Position numbers and translations under genes: made by a program
Shown: piece by piece, positions 8,451 to 16,852 of the stretch
Layout of the letters: each line of letters begins with the position of its first letter
How positions within the stretch are numbered: position 1 is the first letter of the stretch
The notes under the pieces: model-generated
What the model was told of the DNA's origin: nothing
Seen by the model: the letters and a program-made list of their open reading frames with translations, nothing else
Database searches by the model: none
Origin: DASZMX01 sp035551475
GTDB lineage: Bacteria > Verrucomicrobiota > Verrucomicrobiia > Limisphaerales > Palsa-1400
Length of the DNA: 64,000 bases
Assembly (NCBI GenBank): GCA_035551475.1
Contig: DASZMX010000046.1
Location: 18,912 to 82,911, forward strand
Direction of reading: 5' to 3'

Positions 8451-9092
8451 ATGGCAGGCATGCACGCATGGATTGGGCAAGCGGATTGGCTTCTCGGCGC
8501 GGTCGTCGTCTTGGCGGCGTATTTCATTGGCTGTTTTTCCACCGGATATTACCTGGTTCGCGCCCGCACGGGCGAAGACATCCGCGCGCTTGGCACGGGT
8601 AGTTGCGGCGCCCGCAATGTCAGCCGCGTCCTAGGCTCGAGCGGGTTTGCCTACACTTTGGCGGGCGATCTCGCCAAGGGCGGCGTGGCGGTTTGGCTGG
8701 CGCAAACGCTGACCCCAGACAGCCGCGTGGCGCTGCTGGCCCTGGTTGCGGCGGTGGCCGGCCACGTCTGGCCCATCCAACTGGCGTTCCAAGGCGGCAA
8801 AGGCATTGCCACCTCGCTCGCCGGGCTGCTGCTCTACGATTGCTGGATGACGCTCATTTACCTGACCCTTTTTGGCGCGTTGTTTTCTTTGACTCGCCGC
8901 TCGGTTGCGAGCAGTCTCGGAGCTTATGCCCTTCTGCCATTGGCCAGTTTCCTGGCAAAGCAAGATGCTGCGCATGTCTGCGGGATCACGGTCCTGGCCG
9001 TCTTTATTTTCATCGCTCACCATCAAAATATTGTTGCCGGAGCGCGCTCGGCTCTGTCCCGCCGAGGCCTCGCGGAAGTAAATTATGAATGA
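8451..9092 (+). CDS. plsY: Glycerol-3-phosphate acyltransferase PlsY
   Basis: Integral membrane enzyme of about five helices that transfers acyl from acyl phosphate to glycerol-3-phosphate, the first step of phospholipid synthesis. 213 residues from the ATG at 8451; a second ATG at 8460, better placed after GGCAGG, would give 210. Conserved motifs: IRALGTGSCGARNVSRVLG (here SCGARN replaces the usual NxGaTN), DLAKGGVAVWLA, and GHVWPIQLAFQGGKGIATS with the active-site GGKG. The next gene overlaps by 8 bases. Confidence 0.92.
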   Translation: MAGMHAWIGQADWLLGAVVVLAAYFIGCFSTGYYLVRARTGEDIRALGTGSCGARNVSRVLGSSGFAYTLAGDLAKGGVAVWLAQTLTPDSRVALLALVAAVAGHVWPIQLAFQGGKGIATSLAGLLLYDCWMTLIYLTLFGALFSLTRRSVASSLGAYALLPLASFLAKQDAAHVCGITVLAVFIFIAHHQNIVAGARSALSRRGLAEVNYE

Positions 9093-10749
9093 ACGCAGTC
9101 TCCAGTTCAAAGTCGCCAGCGAAGATTGGGAATTTGAACAGATTCATCAGTTGAATTACCGCACCTTTGTGGAAGAAATTCCGCAGCACGAACCCTCCGC
9201 CACGCCGCGCCTGGTGGATCGTTTCCACAAGGAAAACACCTACCTGATCTGTCTCTGCGACAACCAGGTGGTGGGCATGATCGCCATGCGCGACCGCCGC
9301 CCTTTCTCCCTGGACCAGAAGCTGCCCAATCTCGATGCGTGCCTGCCGCCGGGACGCCGCCCCTGCGAAATCCGGCTGCTCTCAGTGCAGCGCGAGTTCC
9401 GCAACACCCAGGTGTTCCGCGGCCTGACGGCGCTGGTTTGGCAATACGGCACTGACCGCGGTTTCGATCTGGCCGTGATTTCAGGCACCACCCGCCAGCA
9501 AAAGCTTTATCGCCACCTTGGTTTCGTGCCCTTCGGGCCGCTGGTCGGCAAGGGCGAGGCCATGTTCCAGCCGATGTATTTGACGCTCGAAACGTTCGAG
9601 AAAAACGCCGAGGAATTCTTTCGCATTCCCCTGCGCTCGGCGGGACCGGCCAGCTTTCTGCCCGGCCCCGTGCGCATTCATCGCCGCGTGCGCCGCGCCT
9701 TTGAACGCCCGCCGGAATCCCATCGCTCTGATCGTTTCATGGCGGAGTTCCAAAAAATCCGGCAACGCCTTTGTCACTTGGTCGGCGCGCGGCACGTCGA
9801 AATCCTGCTCGGCTCCGGCACGCTCGGCAACGACACGGTGGCGGCGCAACTCACGCTGCTCAAGCAGCCCGGGTTGATTATTTCCAACGGCGAATTCGGC
9901 GAGCGCCTGATCGATCATGCGCAGCGCTTCGGCCTTTCGTTTGACTCGCTCAAGTTTTCCTGGGGCGAACCGTTCGATTTGAACGCCATCAAGCAATTCA
10001 TGGCGCGCACGCCCGCCCTCGGCTGGATCTGGTGCGTGCATACGGAAACGTCCACCGGCATGCTTAATCCTCTACCCGTGCTGCAGGCGCTGTGCGTCAA
10101 AGCCAAGGTCAAACTCTGCGCCGATTGCATCAGCTCCATCGGCACGACGCCGGTGAATCTCGACCAGATTTACCTCGCCACCTGCGCCAGCGGCAAAGGC
10201 CTGGCTTCTTATCCGGGCCTGGCCATGGTTTTCTATAATCACACGCTGGCCTCTTCCAAACGTCTGCCGCGCTATCTGGATCTCGGATGGTATGCCGAGC
10301 ATCAAGGCATCGCTTTCACGCAATCTTCCAACCTGCTCCATGCGCTTGACGCCGCCGTGCAACGCGAGGATTGGCCCAAGAAATACGCCGATTTGCTGGA
10401 GGTCACCACGCGGCTCCGCGCCAAGTTGCGCCAGGCGGGTTTCAATCTCATCACGGCGGACGCGGACGTCACGCCAGGGGTGGCCACCATCGACTTGGGT
10501 GCGACGCACAATTCCGCGGAAATCGGGCCGTTGCTCTGTCAGGCGGGATTTTTGGTCAGCTACAACAGCAATTATTTGCGCCAGCGGAACTGGATTCAAA
10601 TTTGCCTGATGGGTGAGTTCGTGGAGGAACAATTGGGGGCGCTCATCGAACGTTTGCGCGAACTCTGCGAACTCGGAACGTCGGAACGCAGCTTGGTTAA
10701 AAAGAGCGCCGCTGGACAAAAAACAACAGCGTCCCTGCCGGCTCATTGA
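9085..10749 (+). CDS. GNAT acyltransferase fused to class V aminotransferase
   Basis: 554 residues. Residues 1-175 are a GNAT domain of the FeeM/autoinducer-synthase-like type (FKVASEDWEFEQIHQLNYRT, then VVGMIAMRDRRPFS and LSVQREFRNTQVFRGL). Residues about 193-540 are a class V PLP aminotransferase: GPVRIHRRVRRAFERPPESH, GSGTLGND, CVHTETSTGML, the cofactor aspartate D347 (LCADCISSIG) and the probable Schiff-base lysine K371 (SGKGLASYPGLAMVFYNH). The closest class V relatives are the serine/alanine-glyoxylate transaminase group. It overlaps plsY by 8 bases and is presumably co-transcribed. An acyl-amino-acid or related lipid product is an inference from this pairing. Confidence 0.87.
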   Translation: MNERSLQFKVASEDWEFEQIHQLNYRTFVEEIPQHEPSATPRLVDRFHKENTYLICLCDNQVVGMIAMRDRRPFSLDQKLPNLDACLPPGRRPCEIRLLSVQREFRNTQVFRGLTALVWQYGTDRGFDLAVISGTTRQQKLYRHLGFVPFGPLVGKGEAMFQPMYLTLETFEKNAEEFFRIPLRSAGPASFLPGPVRIHRRVRRAFERPPESHRSDRFMAEFQKIRQRLCHLVGARHVEILLGSGTLGNDTVAAQLTLLKQPGLIISNGEFGERLIDHAQRFGLSFDSLKFSWGEPFDLNAIKQFMARTPALGWIWCVHTETSTGMLNPLPVLQALCVKAKVKLCADCISSIGTTPVNLDQIYLATCASGKGLASYPGLAMVFYNHTLASSKRLPRYLDLGWYAEHQGIAFTQSSNLLHALDAAVQREDWPKKYADLLEVTTRLRAKLRQAGFNLITADADVTPGVATIDLGATHNSAEIGPLLCQAGFLVSYNSNYLRQRNWIQICLMGEFVEEQLGALIERLRELCELGTSERSLVKKSAAGQKTTASLPAH

Positions 10750-10816
10750 GGCGCCGCCGTTAATTTTTTGGCCGTTACCGCGTCTTTCGCGTAAACTTCA
10801 TGCGAACTGTCCATTG

Positions 10817-10832
10817 TGGCATCGGGGGTGCT
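10817..10832 (+). promoter_or_regulatory. Sigma-54-like promoter upstream of glnB
   Basis: TGGCATCGGGGGTGCT matches the -24/-12 consensus TGGCAC-N5-TTGCW, with GG at 10818-10819 and GC at 10830-10831, exactly 12 bases apart. It lies 38 bases before the glnB ATG, giving a leader of about 27 bases. glnB is a classical RpoN/NtrC target. Confidence 0.5.
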
Positions 10833-10869
10833 GAGGAGCTTCTGCGCCTCTCAAGGGGCTGACCTAACT

Positions 10870-11208
10870 ATGAAGAAGATCGATGCCATCATTAAGCCAT
10901 TCAAGCTGGAAGAAGTGAAGGACGCCCTCGCCGAAGTTGGCATTGAAGGCATGACCGTGAGCGAAGTTAAGGGTTTTGGCCGCCAAAAAGGCCACACCGA
11001 AATCTATCGCGGCAGCGAATACACCGTGGATTTCCTGCCCAAGATCCGCATCGAAATCATCCTCGGTGATGAGCAGGTGGACGCGGCGATTGAGGCCATC
11101 GTCGGCGCGGCTAAAACCGGCAAAATCGGCGACGGCAAAGTTTTCGTCTCCAATATCGAAGAAGCCATTCGCATTCGCACCGCCGAAAAAGGCGAGGCGG
11201 CCGTTTAA
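10870..11208 (+). CDS. glnB: Nitrogen regulatory protein PII
   Basis: 112 residues, the normal PII length, from MKKIDAIIKPFKLEEVKDAL; the reading from 10816 adds 18 unrelated residues and is rejected. The T-loop is canonical, with the uridylylation tyrosine Y51 in RGSEYTVDFLPK. The ATP/2-oxoglutarate site GKIGDGKVFV includes K90. PII senses nitrogen, carbon and energy status and controls glutamine synthetase, NtrB or AmtB. No amtB or glnA is adjacent, so this is a stand-alone glnB/glnK. A sigma-54-like promoter precedes it and a strong terminator follows. Confidence 0.97.
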   Translation: MKKIDAIIKPFKLEEVKDALAEVGIEGMTVSEVKGFGRQKGHTEIYRGSEYTVDFLPKIRIEIILGDEQVDAAIEAIVGAAKTGKIGDGKVFVSNIEEAIRIRTAEKGEAAV

Positions 11209-11239
11209 CCAACCCCGTCCCGTTCCTGGAGGAACCGAG

Positions 11240-11274
11240 AAGGCGGCGCGGAACCATCCGCGCCGCCTTTTTTT
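11240..11274 (+). terminator. Rho-independent terminator of glnB
   Basis: A perfect 13-base-pair stem: AAGGCGGCGCGGA at 11240-11252 pairs with TCCGCGCCGCCTT at 11257-11269 around ACCA, and is followed by a run of seven T (11268-11274). It begins 31 bases after the glnB stop and is the clearest intrinsic terminator in the window. Confidence 0.93.
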
Positions 11275-11302
11275 AACCGTGCATTGACCGCACGAAATCA
11301 AC

Positions 11303-11308
11303 TATAAC
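11303..11308 (+). promoter_or_regulatory. -10 element TATAAC just before aroE
   Basis: TATAAC lies 7 bases before the GTG start of aroE at 11316, which would place transcription start at or next to the start codon. No Shine-Dalgarno sequence is present. A -35 at the ideal 17-base spacing is poor (TGCATT). Confidence 0.4.
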
Positions 11309-11315
11309 GTGCCCC

Positions 11316-12239
11316 GTGTCGCCGGGAAAAGTTGACCACATCAACGCCAGCACGCGCTATTGCGCGGTGCTCGGTCATCCCATCGCCCATTCCGCCTCTC
11401 CCGCCATGCAAAACGCTGGTTTGGGCATGCTTGGCTTGAATTGGCGCTATCTGGCGGCGGATGTTCCCCCGGCCGGCCTGAAAGCCGCCATTCAAGGCGC
11501 CCAGGCCTTAGGCTTCATCGGCCTTAATTTGACAGTGCCGCACAAACTTCGCGCCCTGCGCATCGTGGATGTGGTTGATCCCGACGCCCGGAAGTGGGGC
11601 GCCATCAACACCATCGTTTTTGAAACGCGCGACCCGGCGGGCCGGTGGGTTTCCGTGGGATCCTGCCCACCCGCGCCTGGGGCAGCGGTGCGCAGCCACG
11701 GCTACAACACCGATGCCGATGCAATTATCCAGGCGTTGCAGGAGGGCTTCGGCTGGCGATCCTTGCGCGGCGCCACCGTCTTGCTGCTCGGAGCCGGCGG
11801 AGCGGCCCAAGCCGCCGCCCTGCGTTTGGCGCAGGAAGGCATCAAGGAGCTTTGGCTCGTGAACCGCACCGCCGCGCGCCGGCGAACGTTGCAAAGAATG
11901 GTCGCGCGACAATATCCGCGTTGTGTGTTCGGCATGGGCTACCCCGATAAGACGGTGGACTTGGTGATCAATGCCACCTCACTCGGCTTGAAACGCGGCG
12001 ATCCTGTGGCCATCCATCTTCCGTGGCTCAAGGCGCACCGTCCGCCCCGGGTGTTCGACATGATTTATCGCCCGCGCGAAACACCCCTCCTCCGCCATGC
12101 CGCCAAGCTCGGCTGTCAAACAGTCAACGGGATGGGCATGCTGCTTTATCAAGGCGCTAGGGCGCTGGAATTATGGACGGGCCGGCCCGCGCCGGTGGCG
12201 GCAATGCGCCGGGCATTGGAAGCGCACCTCTATGTTTGA
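11316..12239 (+). CDS. aroE: Shikimate dehydrogenase AroE
   Basis: Reduces 3-dehydroshikimate with NADPH in aromatic amino acid synthesis. 307 residues from GTG at 11316. Substrate site: GHPIAHSASPAMQNAG (20-35), catalytic K77 in NLTVPHK, and D133 in GYNTDAD. NADP site: LLGAGGAAQAAALRLAQEG, then VNRT. C-terminal motif NGMGMLLYQGARALELWTG. It is longer than the usual 270-290 residues, mainly through an insert at about 104-127 (RDPAGRWVSVGSCPPAPGAA) before the GYNTD motif. It overlaps the prepilin peptidase start by 8 bases. Confidence 0.95.
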   Translation: MSPGKVDHINASTRYCAVLGHPIAHSASPAMQNAGLGMLGLNWRYLAADVPPAGLKAAIQGAQALGFIGLNLTVPHKLRALRIVDVVDPDARKWGAINTIVFETRDPAGRWVSVGSCPPAPGAAVRSHGYNTDADAIIQALQEGFGWRSLRGATVLLLGAGGAAQAAALRLAQEGIKELWLVNRTAARRRTLQRMVARQYPRCVFGMGYPDKTVDLVINATSLGLKRGDPVAIHLPWLKAHRPPRVFDMIYRPRETPLLRHAAKLGCQTVNGMGMLLYQGARALELWTGRPAPVAAMRRALEAHLYV

Positions 12240-13344
12240 CCGCGCCACCTACGCCCAGATGCCGTTTGCCTTTTGGACTACGATCTTTTTCGTGTTCGGC
12301 TGCATCGTGGGCAGCTTCCTGAATGTGTGCATTCATCGCATGCCGCGCGGCGAAAGCATCATCCGCCCGCCTTCGCATTGTCCGCGGTGCAATTATTCGA
12401 TTCCCTGGTTCCTAAACGTCCCGCTCGTCACATGGCTTTGGCTGCGGGGGCGATGCGCCCAATGCGGCGAACCCATCTCCCCGCGCTATTTCATGGTGGA
12501 ATTATTGACCGGGATTGTTTTTGCCTCCTGCTGGATCGTGGCGGGGAAAATGTCAGCTCTCGTGGCGCTGGCGTATTGCCTTTTTTTCGGCGGCTTGATC
12601 GCGGCCACCTTCATTGATTTGGAGCATCTGATCATTCCCGACGAAATTACCATCGGCGGCATGGTCGCGGGTTTTGTCTGCTCCATGCTGTCGCCCGGCT
12701 CGCATTGGGATGTCATGCGGCGCCATTTTATGTCCCAGCCTTTGCCGGCCATGCGGGATAGCCTGCTCGGCATGGGCATTGGCGCCGGGGTGGTATATGC
12801 CATCGTGCGTCTCGGCAAGCTCCTCTTCGGACGCTACAAGATCAATTTGCCTCCGGGCTCCAAGATTTATTTTGGCGAATCCTCCGTGACGTTGCCGGAG
12901 GAGGAACTTCCGTACGAGGAAGTATTTTACCGCCGCAGCGACACCATCGTGTTCCGCGCGTCCCGCCTGGAACTGGTGGATCGCTGCTATTGCGATGTGC
13001 AAGTGCGCCTGCAGCCGCATCGCCTGCAAATCGGCTCGGAATCCATGGAGCCGGACAAGGCGCCATTCATGGAAGCCGTCACGGGCGAAATGATCATGCC
13101 GCGCGAAGCGATGGGCCTGGGTGATGTAAAATTCATGGGGGCCATCGGCGCTTTTCTGGGATGGCCTGCCACGATTTTTTCGCTCGCTCTCAGCGCCATC
13201 ATTGGGCTGGCCGTTACGCTCCTCTTGGTGCTCGCCGGCAAACGGCATTGGTCGGGCCGCCTCCCGTACGGCCCTTACATTGCGCTTGCGGCGGGAATCT
13301 GGGTTTTCGGCGGCTACAAGTGGTTCATGCGGCTGTTGGAGTAA
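12232..13344 (+). CDS. pilD: Prepilin peptidase (A24 family) with internal insert
   Basis: Membrane aspartic protease that cleaves and N-methylates type IV prepilins and pseudopilins. 370 residues from the ATG at 12232, which overlaps the aroE stop. The N-terminal domain has the PilD signature GSFLNVCIHRMPRG and the zinc ligands C50, C53, C75 and C78. The catalytic aspartates are D129 (FIDLEHLIIPDEIT) and D298 (GLGDVKFMGA). Between them, residues about 203-290 carry an extra soluble segment of some 85 residues (GSKIYFGESSVTLPEEELPY onward) absent from classical PilD. The natural substrate could be the prepilin at 14368. Confidence 0.94.
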   Translation: MFDRATYAQMPFAFWTTIFFVFGCIVGSFLNVCIHRMPRGESIIRPPSHCPRCNYSIPWFLNVPLVTWLWLRGRCAQCGEPISPRYFMVELLTGIVFASCWIVAGKMSALVALAYCLFFGGLIAATFIDLEHLIIPDEITIGGMVAGFVCSMLSPGSHWDVMRRHFMSQPLPAMRDSLLGMGIGAGVVYAIVRLGKLLFGRYKINLPPGSKIYFGESSVTLPEEELPYEEVFYRRSDTIVFRASRLELVDRCYCDVQVRLQPHRLQIGSESMEPDKAPFMEAVTGEMIMPREAMGLGDVKFMGAIGAFLGWPATIFSLALSAIIGLAVTLLLVLAGKRHWSGRLPYGPYIALAAGIWVFGGYKWFMRLLE

Positions 13345-13345
13345 T

Positions 13346-14365
13346 ATGAATTTCGCCGCTTCCTTTCGGACTGCTGCGCCCATGCTCGCCCTGGCGCCCA
13401 TGCAGGATGTCACTGACCTGGCGTTCTGGCGGGTGATGACGCGTTACGGCGGCGCGGATGTTTATTGGACGGAATATTTTCGCGTGCATGCCGTCTCCCA
13501 CCTGGAGCGCTGGATTCTTGATTCCATCACGCAAAATCCCACCGGCCGCCCCGTCGTGGCGCAAATGATTGGCAACGACATTCCAGCGCTGGTGCGCAGC
13601 GCGCAGGAACTGCAGCAATACCCGATTTGCGCCATTGATCTTAATCTCGGCTGCCCCGCCCCCGTGGTGTACCGCAAATGCGCCGGCGGCGGCCTGCTGC
13701 GCGAGCCCAAAAAAATCGACGCCATCCTCGGCGCCCTCCGTGACGCGGTGAAAATTCCCTTTACGGTCAAAACCAGAGTGGGCTTCGATTCACCCGCGGT
13801 TTACGAGGAGTTGCTGGCCTTGTTCGCCAAGCACAACATTGACCTCCTGACCGTGCATGGCCGCACCGTCACACAAATGTATCGCCCCGGCGTGCGCTAC
13901 GATTTGATCGCCCAGGCCGCCCGGCAATTGCCCTGCCCGGTGCTCGCCAATGGCAACGTCTGGGGCGCCGATCAGGCTCTCGATCTGCTCAACGAAACCG
14001 GCGCGGCGGGGCTGATGATTGGACGCGGCGCGATCCGCAATCCCTGGCTGTTCGAGCAAATCCGCCAACGCCGCCGCGGCGAAACAATCACCCACCCGAC
14101 GGGCCGGGAGGTTTTGCACTATGTGCAAACCCTGTGGGACGCGGAAATCACGTCGGACGTTCCGGAGTCCTCGCAGGTGCAGCGCATGAAAAAGTTTATG
14201 AATTTCATCGGCGAAGGCATGGAGCCGGCGGAACCTTTTCTGCACGATATTCGCCGCGTCTCCACGCGCGCCGATTTCTTCCGCATCTGCGCCGAATTCA
14301 TGGACCATAGCCGTCCCATGACACTGGAACCGCAAGCCAAGCCCGCGGTTTTGGCGGAGGTTTAG
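13346..14365 (+). CDS. dus: tRNA-dihydrouridine synthase
   Basis: FMN enzyme that reduces uridine to dihydrouridine in tRNA D-loops. 339 residues from the ATG at 13346, one base after the upstream stop; the longer reading from 13202 is in the wrong gene. Motifs: LALAPMQDVTDLAFW, IDLNLGCPAPVVYRKCAGGG with the catalytic cysteine in the RKCAGG segment, VKTRVGF, LTVHGRT, VLANGNV, and LMIGRGAIRNPWLF. The subtype (DusA/B/C) is not clear. It is convergent with the prepilin gene, only 2 bases apart. Confidence 0.95.
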   Translation: MNFAASFRTAAPMLALAPMQDVTDLAFWRVMTRYGGADVYWTEYFRVHAVSHLERWILDSITQNPTGRPVVAQMIGNDIPALVRSAQELQQYPICAIDLNLGCPAPVVYRKCAGGGLLREPKKIDAILGALRDAVKIPFTVKTRVGFDSPAVYEELLALFAKHNIDLLTVHGRTVTQMYRPGVRYDLIAQAARQLPCPVLANGNVWGADQALDLLNETGAAGLMIGRGAIRNPWLFEQIRQRRRGETITHPTGREVLHYVQTLWDAEITSDVPESSQVQRMKKFMNFIGEGMEPAEPFLHDIRRVSTRADFFRICAEFMDHSRPMTLEPQAKPAVLAEV

Positions 14366-14367
14366 CG

Positions 14368-15147
14368 CTATTCGCCCTGCCAATTCACGCCGGGGTTGTT
14401 GATGGAATAGGTCATCTCGCCCGGGTTAAAGGTCTTATAGTTTTTGATGTGCCAATCCGCGAACAGGATATTCACGCGATTATTGTGAATCTTGGACGGG
14501 AACCGCAGCGCGGGCGGATTGAGCGAATCACTCGGAGAAAAACAGACGTCGAAATCATTGTCGTTTAGGTCCGCATTCCCGGGGTCGCTGGGATAAATGC
14601 AATCACCCGAGAGAATGTAAAATGACGGGGTCGATATGCGCTGCAAGCCGACACTCGTGGGCGGCAACGTGGCGGTGGTGAGATCCCAATTCAAAAAGGA
14701 AAAGCCGCGCGAACCCATGAAATAACTATAGCCGGATTGATTGAATTGCTGGTTCAACGCGGGGCATCGATAGACGTTCGTGTTCTTCCCGATGTAATCC
14801 TGCAGCGTGAACATCCAGCCTGGGGAATTGCTCCAATACCCCTGCCCCTTGGCCGTCACATTGGCGTACGAGGTGGCGAGACGGTCATTGTTTTCATCGC
14901 CATACATTTGCATCGCCAGGCCGATGTTCCGCAAATTGTTGACACAATAAATGGTGACGCCCTTTTCCTTCGCCTTCCCCAGAGCCGGAAGCAGCATGCT
15001 CGCCAGGATGGAGATGATGGCGATGACCACCAATAGCTCAATCAAGGTGAACCCTCCTTTAATCGTTTTCACAGGATTGCCTCGGATGCTCCCATAACTT
15101 ACGCCGCCTGCGCCACTTTCGCCAATGCTAAGTGGCCGCGCGCTCAT
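14368..15147 (-). CDS. Type II secretion/type IV prepilin-like protein (DUF1559-like)
   Basis: 259 residues if it starts at the ATG at 15147, which overlaps the upstream lipoprotein stop as ATGA. A GTG at 15072 would give a 234-residue protein starting VKTIKGGFTLIELLVVIAII. The leader KGG|FTLIELLVVIAIISILA is a classic prepilin peptidase site (cleavage after GG) plus N-terminal helix, followed by LLPALGKAKEKGVTIYCVNN and LRNIGLAMQMY. The C-terminus has NRVNILFADWH, matching the FADGHV-type end of this abundant Verrucomicrobiota/Planctomycetota family. Probably an exported pseudopilin-like protein; individual function unknown. Confidence 0.92.
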   Translation of the reverse strand: MSARPLSIGESGAGGVSYGSIRGNPVKTIKGGFTLIELLVVIAIISILASMLLPALGKAKEKGVTIYCVNNLRNIGLAMQMYGDENNDRLATSYANVTAKGQGYWSNSPGWMFTLQDYIGKNTNVYRCPALNQQFNQSGYSYFMGSRGFSFLNWDLTTATLPPTSVGLQRISTPSFYILSGDCIYPSDPGNADLNDNDFDVCFSPSDSLNPPALRFPSKIHNNRVNILFADWHIKNYKTFNPGEMTYSINNPGVNWQGE

Positions 15148-15431
15148 TTTTGAGCCATGGCTTTGGCGGATACCTTGGCGATGGTGTCCTTCAGCACATC
15201 GCGCTGCTCCTTCGTGAGCTTGGCCCCAAAGGCCACCGACTGCAATGGCGGCAAGGCCGCCGCATAATGATTCGCCGCCACGGCCGTCAAACCCGTTTCC
15301 AGCTTGGCCTTTTGATCGTCGGGCAATCCTTGCAAAGCCGCCCGCACCTTATCGGGATGAATCTCGGAATCGGAACAGCCAGCCAGCAGCGTCACGGCGC
15401 AAACAAGCGCGGAAGCCAGTTTTATATTCAT
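15144..15431 (-). CDS. Small lipoprotein
   Basis: 95 residues with a lipoprotein signal: MNIKLASALVCAVTLLAGC, with the lipobox LLAGC placing the lipidated cysteine at residue 19. The mature part is about 76 residues, predicted helical and charged, with KVRAALQGLPDDQKAKLETG and LTKEQRDVLKDTIAKV. AAGG upstream serves as the ribosome site. It overlaps the prepilin gene by 4 bases, suggesting translational coupling. No family with a known role was recognised. Confidence 0.82.
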   Translation of the reverse strand: MNIKLASALVCAVTLLAGCSDSEIHPDKVRAALQGLPDDQKAKLETGLTAVAANHYAAALPPLQSVAFGAKLTKEQRDVLKDTIAKVSAKAMAQK

Positions 15432-15523
15432 GTGTGCCTTGTAAGCAGAACATAGTCCGCTTCGGGAAAAGATGGAAGGCCAATTCAGGTTGAACTTTGC
15501 CCGCGTCTTGCGACGGTTGAAAA

Positions 15524-16549
15524 ATGAATGACATCGCCCGTCCCGCCGCGGCCCCCGACGTTTCGCGCCGTCAGTTTGTCAAATGGGCCGCCGCCACCGG
15601 CGTTATGGCCACCGTCGCCCCCGGCATCTGGGCGCAGGAGCGCCAGGGCGACATGATTTACCGCTCCCTGGGCCGCACGGGCGAGCGGGTGTCGGCCATC
15701 GGCCTCGGCGGCTTTCACATCGGCTTGGTCCACGAGGAAAAGGAAAGCATTCAAATCATGCGCACGGCCATCGACCGCGGCATCACGTTTTTCGATAATT
15801 CCTGGGACTACAACGAAGGCAAAAGCGAGATCCGCATGGGCAAAGCGCTGCGTGACGGCTACCGCGAGAAAGTTTTTCTGATGACCAAATTTGACGGCCG
15901 CACTGAAGCCGCCGCCACCGACCAAATCAACGAAAGCCTCAAGCGCCTTCAAACCGACCACCTGGACCTCATTCAATTTCACGAGAATATTCGCCTCGAG
16001 GATCCGGACCGTTTCTTCGCGCCCGCCGGCGCCATGGAAGCCGTGCTGGCCGCCAAGAAAGCGGGCAAAGTCCGCTATATCGGCTTCACCGGGCACAAAG
16101 ATCCATCCGTGCATTTGCGCATGCTCGAAATGGCTGCGACGCGCAATTTTCATTTTGACACGATCCAGATGCCCATCAATGTCATGGACGCGCACTTTCG
16201 CAGCTTCACGCATCAAGTCGCGCCGGTCGCCGTGGAGCAAGGCATTGGCGTCCTCGGCATGAAACCCATGGGCAGCGGCGTGATTCTTTCCAGCAAGGTC
16301 GTCACGCCCACGGAATGCCTGCATTTTGCCTTAAGCCAGCCCACGTCCGTCGTGATTACGGGCATCGACAAAATGGAAATCCTCGACCAGGCCTTCGCCG
16401 CCGCCAAATCCTTTCAACCGCTCAGCGAATCCCAGATGGCCGCATTGCTCGCGAAGACCAAGGATGCCGCCAGCGATGGCCGTTACGAATTATTCAAAAC
16501 CACGACGGTTTTTGACAGCACGGCGCATCATCCCGAATGGCTGGGGTGA
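15524..16549 (+). CDS. Tat-exported aldo/keto reductase
   Basis: 341 residues. A twin-arginine signal (SRRQFVKWAAATGVMATVAP, R15-R16) predicts export. The mature AKR barrel keeps the full catalytic tetrad: D91 and Y97 (FFDNSWDYNEGK), K122 (MTKFDGR) and H153 (IQFHENI). Cofactor-loop residues include VLGMKPMGSG and a late VVITGID. Exported AKRs of this type are common in Verrucomicrobiota and Planctomycetota; substrate unknown. It is divergent from the lipoprotein gene over 92 bases. Confidence 0.93.
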   Translation: MNDIARPAAAPDVSRRQFVKWAAATGVMATVAPGIWAQERQGDMIYRSLGRTGERVSAIGLGGFHIGLVHEEKESIQIMRTAIDRGITFFDNSWDYNEGKSEIRMGKALRDGYREKVFLMTKFDGRTEAAATDQINESLKRLQTDHLDLIQFHENIRLEDPDRFFAPAGAMEAVLAAKKAGKVRYIGFTGHKDPSVHLRMLEMAATRNFHFDTIQMPINVMDAHFRSFTHQVAPVAVEQGIGVLGMKPMGSGVILSSKVVTPTECLHFALSQPTSVVITGIDKMEILDQAFAAAKSFQPLSESQMAALLAKTKDAASDGRYELFKTTTVFDSTAHHPEWLG

Positions 16550-16609
16550 GGAATTTTTTTGGGCTTCCAATTTTTTCGACAGCGCCTAAGCTGCGAAAAA
16601 AAAGGGCCC

Positions 16610-16849
16610 ATGAAATTTCTCCTAAAAATAATTGTCATCCTGGCGGCGCTCGCCCTCCTCGTGGTTCTGGGCATGAATAACAAGGAGCCGATTTCGCTGT
16701 CCATCCAGCCGCTGACCTCCACCACCACGCGTCTGCCGGCGGCCTATATGTATTACGGGTTCTTTGGGATTGGGTTCATCGTCGGCGCCATTCTCATGTC
16801 GGGCGGCGGCAAAAAAGGCGGGAGCGCGCCCAGCAAAGCCTCCAAGTAG
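16610..16849 (+). CDS. LapA-like small membrane protein
   Basis: 79 residues from the ATG at 16610, preceded by AAAGGG; the reading from 16559 has no plausible start. Two membrane helices (about 4-22 and 46-63) flank a short polar loop (NNKEPISLSIQPLTS), and the tail is Gly/Lys/Ser-rich (GGGKKGGSAPSKASK). This is the layout of lipopolysaccharide assembly protein A-type proteins. It is convergent with the amidase gene, 3 bases apart. Confidence 0.75.
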   Translation: MKFLLKIIVILAALALLVVLGMNNKEPISLSIQPLTSTTTRLPAAYMYYGFFGIGFIVGAILMSGGGKKGGSAPSKASK

Positions 16850-16852
16850 ATC

